In this document: positions 1 through 7,842 of the stretch, piece after piece
How positions within the stretch are numbered: the first letter of the stretch is position 1
Layout of the letters: every line of letters begins with the position of its first letter
Assembly (NCBI GenBank): GCA_036257595.1
Contig: DATAFF010000118.1
Location: 1-44,264 of the forward strand
Direction: 5' to 3'
Source of the DNA: DATAFF01 sp036257595
Lineage (GTDB): Bacteria > Pseudomonadota > Alphaproteobacteria > Rhizobiales > Aestuariivirgaceae
DNA length: 44,264 nucleotides
Notes under the pieces: model-generated
Seen by the model: the letters and a program-made list of their open reading frames with translations, nothing else
What the model was told of the DNA's origin: nothing
The model's database searches: none
Made by a program: the position numbers and the translations under genes

Positions 1-247
1 CGGCACCCCGCCTATGGTGACGCCGGTGGTTGCGTACGAACGCGGCAGCGGCGCGGCCGATCTCCAGGCCAAGGAGGTCACGCAACTTTGCCTCGTTGAT
101 CGGTTGCGCCCGAGATGATGACCGTCGATCTGTTGCGCCCGAGGCGATGACCAGCACGGGGCTGCCATCATTATCTGTTGGCAGGGACCATCCTACTGCT
201 ATGCGACGATTTTCTGCGTATTCGCCGCGGGTTTTGAAGATCAGCGC
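1..247 (-). pseudogene. Decayed partial copy of the neighbouring YbaK-type deacylase gene
   Basis: This stretch matches by eye the internal part of the intact gene next to it. CGGCACCCCGCC at the left edge equals 406-417, GCGCGGCCGATCTCC near 51-65 equals the intact copy near 457-471, GATGACCAGCACGGGG recurs, and TTTGAAGATCAGCG near 234-247 equals 556-569. No reading frame is kept. It also carries an internal near-duplication of about 22 nt (GTTGCGCCCGAG.GATGACC at about 104-121 and 133-150) and roughly 80 extra bases relative to the intact copy. The copy is cut by the window edge, so its full extent is unknown. It lies just downstream of the intact gene in the same orientation, which suggests a tandem duplication with one copy decaying. 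Confidence 0.7.
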
Positions 248-681
248 TGTGCGATGTCGGCGATTAAGCCGTCGGTCAGTCTTACGAGCTCAGCGGGGGT
301 GAGCCTGAACACCGCATTGGGGGTGCCGGCGGCGGCCCAAATTTCAGCGAATTGCTGGAGGTCGCGGTCGATCACCACGATCGGCCGCAAGGCGTGGCCG
401 ACCGGCGGCACCCCGCCAATGGCGAAACCGGTGGCGGCGCGCACGAAACCGGCATCGGCGCGGCCGATCTCCTGGCCGAGAAGGTCACGCAGCTTTGCCT
501 CGTCGACCCGGTTGACGCCCGAAGCGATGACCAGCACGGGGCGCCCATCGGCGGCTTTGAAGATCAGCGATTTGGCAATCTCGGCGACGGTGCACCCGAG
601 AGCGGCCGCAGCATCCTTGGACGTCCGGGTGCTCGCCTCGAACTCCAGCACCGTGAAATCGGGTCCGAGCGCCGACTGCAC
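241..681 (-). CDS. YbaK/EbsC family aminoacyl-tRNA deacylase
   Basis: A 146-residue protein of the YbaK/ProX-like editing family, which hydrolyses mischarged tRNAs such as Cys-tRNA(Pro) in the cytoplasm. Visible family marks are the segment TRTSKDAAAALGC, the lysine in AEIAKSLIFK (the position of the catalytic lysine in YbaK), and the GGVPPVGH turn. The start is uncertain. GTG at 681 gives MQSALGPDF, but the codons just upstream read PSALRVQSAL, which looks like the usual family N-terminus, and no ATG, GTG or TTG precedes them in frame within about 80 nt. A CTG at 714 overlapping the carD stop is one possibility. It follows carD closely and may be co-transcribed. Exact substrate within the family cannot be read from the sequence. 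Confidence 0.88.
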   Translation of the reverse strand: MQSALGPDFTVLEFEASTRTSKDAAAALGCTVAEIAKSLIFKAADGRPVLVIASGVNRVDEAKLRDLLGQEIGRADAGFVRAATGFAIGGVPPVGHALRPIVVIDRDLQQFAEIWAAAGTPNAVFRLTPAELVRLTDGLIADIAQR

Positions 682-710
682 CCGCAGCGCGCTCGGGGCG
701 GTGGCAGGCC

Positions 711-1277
711 TCAGGCGGCGCGCTCCGCAGCACTCTCCTCGCTCTTCTCGCCGCGGCGGGAGAATTTCTCCAATACGCTCTCGATCTCGGTCACGGCGCT
801 CGCCTCCTCGATGCGACGCACCGCCGAGATCTCGCGCGCCATGCGGTCGAGCGCCGCCTCATAGAGCTGGCGCTCGGAATAGGACTGCTCGGGCTGACGC
901 TCGGAACGGAACAGGTCGCGCACCACCTCGGCCACGGCAATCAGATCGCCGGAATTGATCTTGGCCTCGTATTCCTGGGCACGCCTGGACCACATGGTCC
1001 GCTTGATGCGGGCGCGACCTTTCAGGACCTTCATGGCCTCCTCGATGAGGGGCTTGTCGGCGAGCTTGCGCATGCCAACCGATTCGCATTTGGAGGTCGG
1101 GACGCGCAGCCGCATCTTTTCCTTGTCGAAATCGATGACATACAGCTCAAGCTTGAGGCCAGCGATCTCCTGCTCCTCGATGCTGACAATCCTGCCAACG
1201 CCATGGGCCGGGTAGACGACATATTCGTTGGCCTTGAATTTCAGCTTTTTCGCCGCAGGCTTCTTGGGACTCGCCAT
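711..1277 (-). CDS. carD: CarD/CdnL-family RNA polymerase-binding transcription factor
   Basis: About 188 residues. After a short basic lysine/alanine-rich tail, the N-terminal RNA polymerase-interacting domain begins at FKANEYVVYPAHGVG, the signature of the CarD/CdnL/TRCF domain. The C-terminal half (about 95-170) is the helical DNA-binding part, and the end is charged. The family binds the RNA polymerase beta subunit and stabilises open complexes, notably at rRNA promoters. Two ATGs are possible, at 1283 and 1277. I prefer 1277 because a GGAGA sits about 6 nt upstream of it but directly abuts the first. A terminator-like hairpin at 1375-1401 separates it from fdxA upstream, so it probably has its own promoter. 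Confidence 0.93.
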   Translation of the reverse strand: MASPKKPAAKKLKFKANEYVVYPAHGVGRIVSIEEQEIAGLKLELYVIDFDKEKMRLRVPTSKCESVGMRKLADKPLIEEAMKVLKGRARIKRTMWSRRAQEYEAKINSGDLIAVAEVVRDLFRSERQPEQSYSERQLYEAALDRMAREISAVRRIEEASAVTEIESVLEKFSRRGEKSEESAAERAA

Positions 1278-1374
1278 TGCCATTCTCCAATCTCAAAATC
1301 CGGCAACCCCGTTCGGGCCACAGCCACGAAGGGTGATCCTTCCGCGCGTCTTGCCTATAGAAGTTGCAAAGGCG

Positions 1375-1401
1375 AAAAAATATCCGAGCTCAAAGGCTCG
1401 G
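1375..1401 (-). terminator. Rho-independent terminator after fdxA
   Basis: Read on the minus strand, a 6-bp stem (CCGAGC / GCTCGG, loop of 6 nt) is followed after ATA by a run of six T. It lies downstream of fdxA and upstream of carD, so it would end the fdxA transcript and insulate carD. The stem is short but the U-tract is convincing. Confidence 0.6.
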
Positions 1402-1572
1402 CTTCGGTTGTCCGGACAGGTTTTTCAACATCCAGGCCCATATAACACGAATTCACCCTTTTTTAAAGGGGCTTACCGAAAACAGAACGCCGCAGGACCC
1501 CGCTCGGATCATAACGGTGAACGGTTGGTAAACGGGCCGCTCCACACCAGAATTCAGCGGGCAAATCACGGA

Positions 1573-1911
1573 TCAGTCGCCCTCACCAGGCTCAGACGAG
1601 AAGTACTTTTCGAACTTATCGGGCTGGTCTTCATACGATTTTGCGTCGGGCGGAGGCGGCTTCTTCTGCGTGATATTGGGCCAGACACCGGCATATTCGG
1701 CGTTAACCTCGAGCCATTTCTCGAGTCCAGGTTCGGTATCCGGCTTGATGGCGTCGATCGGACATTCCGGCTCACACACGCCGCAATCGATGCATTCGTC
1801 AGGGTGGATCACCAGCATGTTCTCGCCCTCGTAGAAGCAGTCCACCGGGCAGACCTCGACGCAGTCCATGTATTTGCATTTGATGCAGTTGTCGGTCACG
1901 ACATAGGTCAT
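1573..1911 (-). CDS. fdxA: FdxA-type 7Fe ferredoxin
   Basis: A 112-residue small electron carrier starting MTYVVTDNC. The N-terminal half holds the cysteines of two clusters: CIKCKYMDCVEVCPVDC (C9, C17 and C21 pattern) and CIDCGVCEPECP. This spacing is that of FdxA-type ferredoxins, which bind one [3Fe-4S] and one [4Fe-4S] cluster. The C-terminal half is the usual tail (LEKWLEVNAEYAGVWPNI). A longer in-frame start at 1971 exists, but the family begins at MTYVV, so I chose 1911. The gene lies 60 nt downstream of the S4-domain gene in the same direction, the common alphaproteobacterial order helicase, S4, ferredoxin, CarD. Confidence 0.96.
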   Translation of the reverse strand: MTYVVTDNCIKCKYMDCVEVCPVDCFYEGENMLVIHPDECIDCGVCEPECPIDAIKPDTEPGLEKWLEVNAEYAGVWPNITQKKPPPPDAKSYEDQPDKFEKYFSSEPGEGD

Positions 1912-1971
1912 GGCGAAACGCAGTCCCTGAAAGCGCTGATTCGCCGGGCTTTGTGAACCGTCAGCGAGCAC

Positions 1972-2283
1972 TTAGCAAGAGTCTCGTGGACGGACATCCC
2001 TCGCCATGCTCTGGCCGGGAGACAGGTCCTCATAGAGCTCGCGCGCTTCCGCCGCGGGGCCGCGGCGCCTGCCTTCGCCCAGCACCTTCAGCACGCGAAC
2101 ACGGTCATGGACCGCAACCGTGACGACATCGCCGGGCGTAATGCCGGCACTCGATCGCATGACCTTGGTCCGGTTGATGCGCACCGCGCCCTGCTCGACC
2201 AGGGCCTGGGCCAGGCTGCGCGATTTGACGATCCGGGCGAACCAGAGCCATTTGTCGACGCGCTGGCTGCGATCGGCCACCAT
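1972..2283 (-). CDS. S4-domain RNA-binding protein (Hsp15-like)
   Basis: A 103-residue protein whose first 60 residues form an S4 RNA-binding domain: QRVDKWLWFARIVKSRSLA, then GAVRINRTKV. This is the arrangement of Hsp15/HslR-like proteins, which in E. coli bind the 50S subunit carrying a nascent chain. The tail is basic and arginine-rich. Its ATG at 2283-2281 shares one base with the TGA of the helicase gene (TGATG), which indicates translational coupling. A much longer in-frame extension upstream is an overlap with the helicase gene and lacks family similarity. Confidence 0.9.
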   Translation of the reverse strand: MVADRSQRVDKWLWFARIVKSRSLAQALVEQGAVRINRTKVMRSSAGITPGDVVTVAVHDRVRVLKVLGEGRRRGPAAEARELYEDLSPGQSMARDVRPRDSC

Positions 2284-5200
2284 CACTTCTTGGTCTGGGC
2301 GAGCTTCTCGCGAAGGGCCCCGAGCACGGCGAAGGGCCCATCGGCGCTGCGTTGCTCGTCGCGCGGTGCGGCCTGGTAGCGCTTTGGCCGCTCCTCGGCT
2401 CCGTCCTCGCCGCGCCGCTTGCCATCCTCGCCGCGGCGCGGCTTGCGCTTGTGACGCTCGGGACGCGGCGGCGGTTTGCCTTCGGTCTCGCTCGCGATCG
2501 ATTCGGTCGGCGGAGTCGCAGGAGCGGCAGCAGCGGCAGGCTGGTCCTTCGGCGCACGCCGCTGCGGCCGGCGCTTGGCGGTGCCCGGACGCGCCTTGCG
2601 GCGGCGAAAGGGACCGGTGTCGCGCGGCCACCAGACCTCGAGCACCAGCGCCGGGATCTCGGGACCGCCTGGGCCAGGCGGCGTGATCTCAGGGGTGCCC
2701 GGACCCGGCGGATCGATGTCAGGGCCGGGAGGTGCCGGCGGCGGCTCCTCGGGCTGCGGCGGGGCCGGGGTCGGATCAGCCGGGGCCGGGTCGCTGGCAG
2801 GATCGGGCTCGGGAACGCCAGGAGGGACGGGCGGCGGCGTCGGATCGGGGTTGCCGGGCTGTGGCGGATCGGCGGTCGCGGTCGAGAGAGAGGCGGCCGC
2901 ATCGATCTGCCGTCTCTCGCTGCGGAAGCCGAGGGAGCGCAGGATGCCGGCGAACTCCTCCCCGGAACATCCGACCAGCGACATCATGTCCGGGACGATG
3001 GCGAAGCCGCCACCTTCGACGGAGCCCGGCGGGCGCGCCTCGTTCGGAAAGCGGGGGCGCCAGAACACCCGGTCCCTGATGGTGTCGGCCAGCCGCTCGA
3101 GCATGTCGATGCGCACGCAGCGCTCGCCGCAGATGCGGAAGCCGGCCATGCGGTAAAAGCCGCGCGGGGTCGAGCGGTCGAAGGAAACCGAGGTCAGCCC
3201 CTGGCCGGGGATCGACGGCAGGTTCTCGATGGCGATCTTGCCGTCGCGCTCGAGCCCGAGACCCCAAAGCAGCAGGCGCAGCGAGGTGGCGGCCGGCTTG
3301 AGCAGGACCGGTATGAAAATGTGAAACGCGCCGAAGCGTACACCATGGCGGCGCAATGCGGCCCTGCCGTCCTGCGACAGCGCCTTGACGTCGTCGGCAA
3401 TCTCCTCGCGCGCGACCACACCCATGTTCTCGACCAGCCGGTAGGCCAGGCCGCGCTCGATGCCTGTCAGCTCCTCGGCCGCCTCGAGCTTGAGCAGCGG
3501 CTCGAGCACGGCGCCAATGTAGCGCGACAGGAACTTCTCGATGCGGAACATCACGGCATCGCGCTCATCGCCGCCGAGCGCATCATCGGCGAGAATCTGG
3601 ACCTTGGGCTTCAACGGACCGACGCCGGCGACGAGCTTCGCCACCGGCGCGCCATGCCAGATGATGTTGCCGTCGCGGGTCAGGCTGAAATCGGGATCGG
3701 GAGCGGCAGCGAGCGCCTGGGCGCGGCCGAGAAGCTCGCGGCTGACGGCCTGGAGCGATGCCGACTTCAGGGCCTTGCCGGATGCGGCGTCGCCTTCTGG
3801 AAGGAAGCGGAAACCGAGGAGGCGGCCGACGAACTCGCCCTCGACATAGACACCGCCATCTTCCTCGACGCTCGACATCACATCTTCCTTCTGGCGCAGA
3901 CGGCGCATCAATACGCTCGTGCGGCGATCGATAAAACGCTGAGTGAGCCGTTCATGCAAGGCATCAGAGAGGCGATCCTCGATGGCGCGGGCCCGCTCTT
4001 GCCAATGGAGCGGATCGGCAAGCCAGTTGCGATTGGCAATGAAGGTCCAGGTTCGGATATGGGCGATGCGGGTGGCCAGCGTGTCGATATCGCCTTCGGT
4101 CCGATTGCAGTAGGAGAGCTGGCGGGCGAACCAGTCTTCGGGAATTCGGCCCTCGAGCGCGGTGAGAAAACGAAAGACCCTGGCCACCAGGGTCGCATGC
4201 TCGGCCCCCGAAATGTTACGGTAGTCGGGGACCTGACACACTTCCCACAGAAGCTCGACCGTTCGCGGCATCGATGCCAGCGCGGCAATGTCATCGTCGC
4301 GCGCCAGGAGTTCGAGCGCCTCGACATCGAAGCTTGCCTGCGCCCTGGTCAGCCCCTGGCTTGGCGGCAGGGCGGCCAGCGACGCCCGAAGCTCCGGGAG
4401 GGAAGCGAAGGACAAGTCGCGATTGCGCCATTGCAGGACGCGGACGGGCTCGAAACGATGGTCCTCGAGCTGGCTGATCAGCTCGGCGGAGAACGGCTCG
4501 GCCTCGGCCGTGACTCCGAAGGTTCCGTCATTCATATAGCGACCGGCGCGACCGGCGATCTGGCCAAGCTCGGCCGCCGTCAGCTGGCGGAAGGTGAAGC
4601 CGTCGAATTTCCGGGTCGAGGCGAAGGCGACATGGTCAAGATCCATGTTGAGGCCCATGCCGATCGCGTCGGTCGCCACCACATGATCGACGTCACCCGA
4701 TTGAAACAGCGCCATTTGGGCATTGCGGGTGCGTGGCGACAGGGCCCCAAGCACGACCGCGGCTCCGCCGCGCTGGCGTCGGATCAACTCGGCCATGGCG
4801 TAGACCATCTCGGCCGAAAAGGCGACGATAGCGGAGCGCTGGGGCAGGCGGGTCAGCTTCTTCTGTCCGGAATAGGACAGCTTGGAGAAGCGCGGGCGAG
4901 AAATGAAATTGGTGTTGGGGAGGAGCCGTTCGATCAGGCCGCGCATGGTGCCGGCGCCAAGCAGCATCGTTTCCGCCTCGCCACGACGGGTGAGCAGCCG
5001 GTCGGTGAAGACATGGCCACGCTCGAGGTCGGCGGCCAGCTGGACCTCATCGATCGCCAGGAACGAGACCTTGATGTCGGAGGGCATCGCCTCCACGGTG
5101 GCGACCCAGAAGCGCGGTGCCGGCGGGATGATCTTCTCCTCGCCGGTCACCAGCGCAACCGACTGTTCGCCGACCCGGGCACGGACGCGGTCATAGACCT

Positions 5201-5330
5201 CGCGGGCGAGCAGACGCAGCGGCAGGCCGATCATGCCGGTCGGATGAGCCAGCATCCGCTCGACGGCGAGATGGGTCTTGCCGGTGTTGGTCGGCCCGAG
5301 AACGGCTGTGACGTTGCGCGGCGGCGGCAT
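2283..5330 (-). CDS. SUV3-like DEAD/DEAH-box RNA helicase with disordered C-terminal tail
   Basis: About 1,015 residues from ATG 5330. Walker A is GPTNTGKT (12-19) and the Walker B box is DEVQ (94-97), the form seen in SUV3-type helicases. Motif VI follows as QIAGRAGR. The central region resembles mitochondrial SUV3, an RNA helicase of RNA decay complexes. Residues from about 790 are low complexity: a proline/glycine/aspartate-rich stretch, then a basic arginine/lysine-rich tail, likely disordered and RNA binding. A GTG at 5387 would add 19 residues; neither start has a clear ribosome binding site, and I chose 5330 because the family usually begins just before the Walker A strand. The stop overlaps the S4 gene start, so both probably act on the same RNA-related process. 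Confidence 0.9.
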   Translation of the reverse strand: MPPPRNVTAVLGPTNTGKTHLAVERMLAHPTGMIGLPLRLLAREVYDRVRARVGEQSVALVTGEEKIIPPAPRFWVATVEAMPSDIKVSFLAIDEVQLAADLERGHVFTDRLLTRRGEAETMLLGAGTMRGLIERLLPNTNFISRPRFSKLSYSGQKKLTRLPQRSAIVAFSAEMVYAMAELIRRQRGGAAVVLGALSPRTRNAQMALFQSGDVDHVVATDAIGMGLNMDLDHVAFASTRKFDGFTFRQLTAAELGQIAGRAGRYMNDGTFGVTAEAEPFSAELISQLEDHRFEPVRVLQWRNRDLSFASLPELRASLAALPPSQGLTRAQASFDVEALELLARDDDIAALASMPRTVELLWEVCQVPDYRNISGAEHATLVARVFRFLTALEGRIPEDWFARQLSYCNRTEGDIDTLATRIAHIRTWTFIANRNWLADPLHWQERARAIEDRLSDALHERLTQRFIDRRTSVLMRRLRQKEDVMSSVEEDGGVYVEGEFVGRLLGFRFLPEGDAASGKALKSASLQAVSRELLGRAQALAAAPDPDFSLTRDGNIIWHGAPVAKLVAGVGPLKPKVQILADDALGGDERDAVMFRIEKFLSRYIGAVLEPLLKLEAAEELTGIERGLAYRLVENMGVVAREEIADDVKALSQDGRAALRRHGVRFGAFHIFIPVLLKPAATSLRLLLWGLGLERDGKIAIENLPSIPGQGLTSVSFDRSTPRGFYRMAGFRICGERCVRIDMLERLADTIRDRVFWRPRFPNEARPPGSVEGGGFAIVPDMMSLVGCSGEEFAGILRSLGFRSERRQIDAAASLSTATADPPQPGNPDPTPPPVPPGVPEPDPASDPAPADPTPAPPQPEEPPPAPPGPDIDPPGPGTPEITPPGPGGPEIPALVLEVWWPRDTGPFRRRKARPGTAKRRPQRRAPKDQPAAAAAPATPPTESIASETEGKPPPRPERHKRKPRRGEDGKRRGEDGAEERPKRYQAAPRDEQRSADGPFAVLGALREKLAQTKK

Positions 5331-5818
5331 GGGTCGATTCAAGCGCCGATCTGACCGGAGTTCGAGAAACCTGGCCCGTTTCGACACAGTTTCGCAAGAA
5401 TTGGAATCTTTGCCGAACGAAGAAAGACCGAATCGCTATCCACAGGGTGATTCAGGGTTTGTTCGCACGGGGTTCGCAGAGTGATTCCCCCAAACTCGCC
5501 GAGTCGAAGGTCGGGAAACGCTTCGCGGCGCCGGGTGGATGCCGGGCTTCTGGTTAACGGGCCGGCGTCATGGTTAACCCTTTGTGTCATCGCGACGTCC
5601 GGACGCCGAGGCGGGCGTTAACACATTGAAGAAAAAGGGAACGGAGCATGACCGAATCGGTGGAGACGAGGTTTTCCACATTCGTTCACCCAAAGATATG
5701 GGTTGCCGGCCGTGATAGTCCACCAGCCCTGGAGCGGCGTGGCCATGACAAACGACATCATCTTGTTGCGCCGGCGCCTCCCGTTAACCGGTTTGTGCCG
5801 CGATGGGACGACCGGAGG
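5331..5818. promoter_or_regulatory. Non-coding region with GTTAAC, GANTC and DnaA-box-like clusters
   Basis: About 490 nt with no convincing gene, upstream of the minus-strand helicase. GTTAAC occurs at 5553, 5573, 5617 and 5783. GANTC occurs at 5335, 5404, 5430, 5449, 5483, 5501 and 5654. CTATCCACA at 5436 and TTTTCCACA at 5672 each differ from the DnaA-box consensus TTATCCACA at one position. In alphaproteobacteria TTAAC-type half sites are bound by CtrA and GANTC is methylated by CcrM. The TTAA pairs here are not spaced seven bases apart, so no full CtrA site is present. I read it as a candidate cell-cycle-controlled promoter region; that is inference. Confidence 0.45.
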
Positions 5819-5883
5819 CCGTAGGCAAATAGGCAATTGGCAGTAGCGAAGGGTTCCGATCATGGCGTACTGCGTAATGGCGA
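5819..5883. repeat. TAGGCA palindromic repeat, diverged copy A
   Basis: TAGGCAAATAGGCA (5822-5835) equals part of the two other copies at 7835-7896 and 40381-40441. The arms GGCAATTGGCAGTA (5832-5845) and TACTGCGTAATGGC (5868-5881) form an imperfect hairpin. It lies 38 nt after the stop of the DUF3108 gene and is more diverged than the other copies. Confidence 0.6.
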
Positions 5884-5920
5884 CTGGCTTCCCGTGCCCC
5901 GCGGCAGCGGGGAGACGGGG

Positions 5921-6760
5921 TCAGCGGCTGGCGAGGGATGCCGGATTGAGCGGGCGGCCGGAGATGGTCGCGGCGTTGAGGAATCCCTTCAGGGGGCGGT
6001 TGTCGACCTTGCCGCTCAGGGCGACCACCAGCATCAGCGGCTTGTCGGCGGCCGCGGTCTGCACCGGCGCCGCCCAAAAGGTGATGACCACCGGCTCCGC
6101 CCGGTTCTTCTCCATGGCACGATTGGAAAATCCGGCAATGAGGCGGTAGACCAAACGGCAGCGGACAACCGGGCCACGATAGACGCTGGCATCGTCCTTG
6201 CCGAACTGCTCGTCATCAAGCCGATCGAAGCGATATTCGGTGACCTCCCGGCCGTTATAGACCCGCTCGGCTCCGGAGCAGACCTTGTCCTGACCGACAA
6301 GGCCCTGGTGCATAAGGGCCGTCAGGGGATCGACGGCGGGCTCGGCCAGGGCGGCATCGACGGCCACGGCCTTGCGCGGGTTCAGCGCGGGCTCGCGCAC
6401 GGCGTCGGGCTTTTTCGGGTCGACCCAATTGATGGTGGCTCGCCGATCTTTCTGGGCGATCTTGAAGGAGGCCGGCACGGGCATGCCGTTGACGATGCTG
6501 CCGGTGGCCTTCATGTCAGTCTCGATCTTCATGAACAGCCCGGCCATGCCCTGGGAGCGCACGGACATGGCGGAACTGTAAGCACCCTCCGCCAGCTCGA
6601 TCTCCTGGTTGATTTCGACCGCCCGCATGTTGGAGACGTAGAGGTCATAGCGCAGGCGCAGACGGTCGGCCGCGGATGCGGGCTCGCTCAGGCCGGCGAC
6701 CAGCAGCAGCGAAAGCAGCGCCAGCAGCCGCGATCCCTGGCCGAGCACATTGATGGTCAT
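5921..6760 (-). CDS. DUF3108 secreted protein
   Basis: A 279-residue protein from ATG 6760. The N-terminus is a signal peptide: a short polar start, a hydrophobic LLALLSLLLVAG core and a likely cleavage after EPASA. The mature part starts with the family's strand pattern LRLRYDLYVSNMRAVEI and contains the conserved blocks FKIAQKDRRATI and DPLTALM. DUF3108 proteins are predicted envelope beta-structured proteins of unknown function. A longer start at 6811 would add 17 residues ahead of the signal peptide and is unlikely. The upstream spacer carries a G-rich stretch as a weak ribosome binding site. It is divergent from rpmB. Confidence 0.88.
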   Translation of the reverse strand: MTINVLGQGSRLLALLSLLLVAGLSEPASAADRLRLRYDLYVSNMRAVEINQEIELAEGAYSSAMSVRSQGMAGLFMKIETDMKATGSIVNGMPVPASFKIAQKDRRATINWVDPKKPDAVREPALNPRKAVAVDAALAEPAVDPLTALMHQGLVGQDKVCSGAERVYNGREVTEYRFDRLDDEQFGKDDASVYRGPVVRCRLVYRLIAGFSNRAMEKNRAEPVVITFWAAPVQTAAADKPLMLVVALSGKVDNRPLKGFLNAATISGRPLNPASLASR

Positions 6761-6922
6761 GAAACGCCCCCGATTTGCCGCTCCGGGAAAGTGCCTTCGA
6801 CTAGCTATCATATGAGGCCAAACTTTGCCTCGGGTGACGTGATCCCGGCAGGCAGGCTTGACGGTGGTGCGTCGCCTCGACTATAGGAGCGCGCTCAATC
6901 TGACCTTTTCGGAGCTGTTTCA

Positions 6923-7216
6923 ATGGCACGGCGTTGCGAATTGACGGGAAAGGGCGTCCTTGTCGGCCATGCCGTGAGTCACGCCAACAACAAGACGAAG
7001 CGGCGGTTTCTGCCCAATCTTTGCGACGTTCACCTCATCAGCGATGCGCTTGGCCAGTCGGTCTCGTTGCGGATCAGCGCCAATGCGCTGAAATCGGTCG
7101 AACATCGCGGCGGGCTCGACGCCTATCTCCTGAAAGCACGGCGGGAGCAATTGTCGCGGAAGGCGCGCCGGTTGAAGCGAGAGATCGAGAAAAGGCTCGG
7201 CAATCCAGCCGCTTGA
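6923..7216 (+). CDS. rpmB: 50S ribosomal protein L28
   Basis: A 97-residue protein with the L28 signature: MARRCELTGKG, then GHAVSHANNKTKRRF and the basic C-terminal helix. L28 binds 23S rRNA near the exit site of the large subunit. GGAG lies 8 nt before the ATG. The size suits alphaproteobacterial L28, which has a longer C-terminal tail than the E. coli protein. The stop overlaps the start of the following acetyltransferase gene. Confidence 0.98.
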   Translation: MARRCELTGKGVLVGHAVSHANNKTKRRFLPNLCDVHLISDALGQSVSLRISANALKSVEHRGGLDAYLLKARREQLSRKARRLKREIEKRLGNPAA

Positions 7217-7842
7217 GCACGAGCCCGACGCGCAGCGGCGAGCCGCGCATCCATCCCACGGCGCGGTTGCGTGACAGCACGCTCGGCCGGTTCACGGCAA
7301 TCGGCGAGCGGTGCTCGATCCTCGACTCGGTCATTGGCGACTATTCCTATGTCGAGCATGACAGCGGCATCATCTATTCGCGGATCGGCAAGTTCTGCGC
7401 GGTGGCGGCCTTCGTGCAGATCAATGCGCTGAACCATCCGATGGAGCGGATCAGCCAACACAAGATCACCTACCGGCCCAATGAATATTTCCTTCACAAA
7501 TCCCTCGATACCGCGTTCCGCTCGCAGCGCATCGCGCAAGGGGTGACGATCGGCCATGATGTGTGGGTCGGGCATGGGGCGATCGTGCTGCCCGGGGTGA
7601 CGATCGGCGACGGCGCGGTGGTCGCGGCAGGCGCGGTGGTGACCAAGCCGGTGGATGACTACGCCATTGTGGCGGGCGTCCCGGCGGTGAAGCTGCGCGA
7701 CCGCTTCCCGAAAGCCATCAAGCGGCGGATCCAGGCCCTTGCCTGGTGGGACTGGCCGCATGAGCGGCTGGCCGATGCGGTGGAGGATATGGGGCGGCTT
7801 GGGGTGGAGGCGTTCTTGGAGAAGTGGGGTGAGGGGCAGTAG
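7213..7842 (+). CDS. Left-handed beta-helix (hexapeptide) acetyltransferase, phosphonate-type
   Basis: A 209-residue protein. Hexapeptide repeats run through residues ~15-60 (IHPTARLRDSTLGRFTAIG, SVIGDYSYV) and ~110-150 (IGHDVWVGHGAIVLPGV, IGDGAVVAAGAVV), with the usual closing segment AIVAGVPAVKLRDRF. It resembles the xenobiotic/phosphonate-associated O-acetyltransferase group, from the ALAWWDW and EAFLEK tail as I remember that family. No phn genes are in the window, so the substrate is open. The best start is TTG at 7213, which overlaps the rpmB stop (TTGA). The stop codon TAG at 7840-7842 lies inside the TAGGCA repeat. Confidence 0.88.
   Translation: MSTSPTRSGEPRIHPTARLRDSTLGRFTAIGERCSILDSVIGDYSYVEHDSGIIYSRIGKFCAVAAFVQINALNHPMERISQHKITYRPNEYFLHKSLDTAFRSQRIAQGVTIGHDVWVGHGAIVLPGVTIGDGAVVAAGAVVTKPVDDYAIVAGVPAVKLRDRFPKAIKRRIQALAWWDWPHERLADAVEDMGRLGVEAFLEKWGEGQ

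Noticed and set aside
2352..5354. A 1,000-codon open frame on the plus strand, antisense to the helicase gene
   Set aside because: High-GC genes often leave a long open antisense frame. Its translation has no domain and follows the codon pattern of the helicase on the other strand, which has clear motifs.
5553..5578. Full CtrA binding site from the paired GTTAAC
   Set aside because: The two TTAA are 16 nt apart, not 7, so only half sites are present.
5400..5800. Chromosomal replication origin
   Set aside because: Only two imperfect DnaA boxes, no AT-rich unwinding element and no origin-type neighbours such as hemE.
5618..5863. 81-codon minus-strand open frame in the gap before the DUF3108 gene
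   Set aside because: No ribosome binding site, no domain, and it runs into the TAGGCA repeat.
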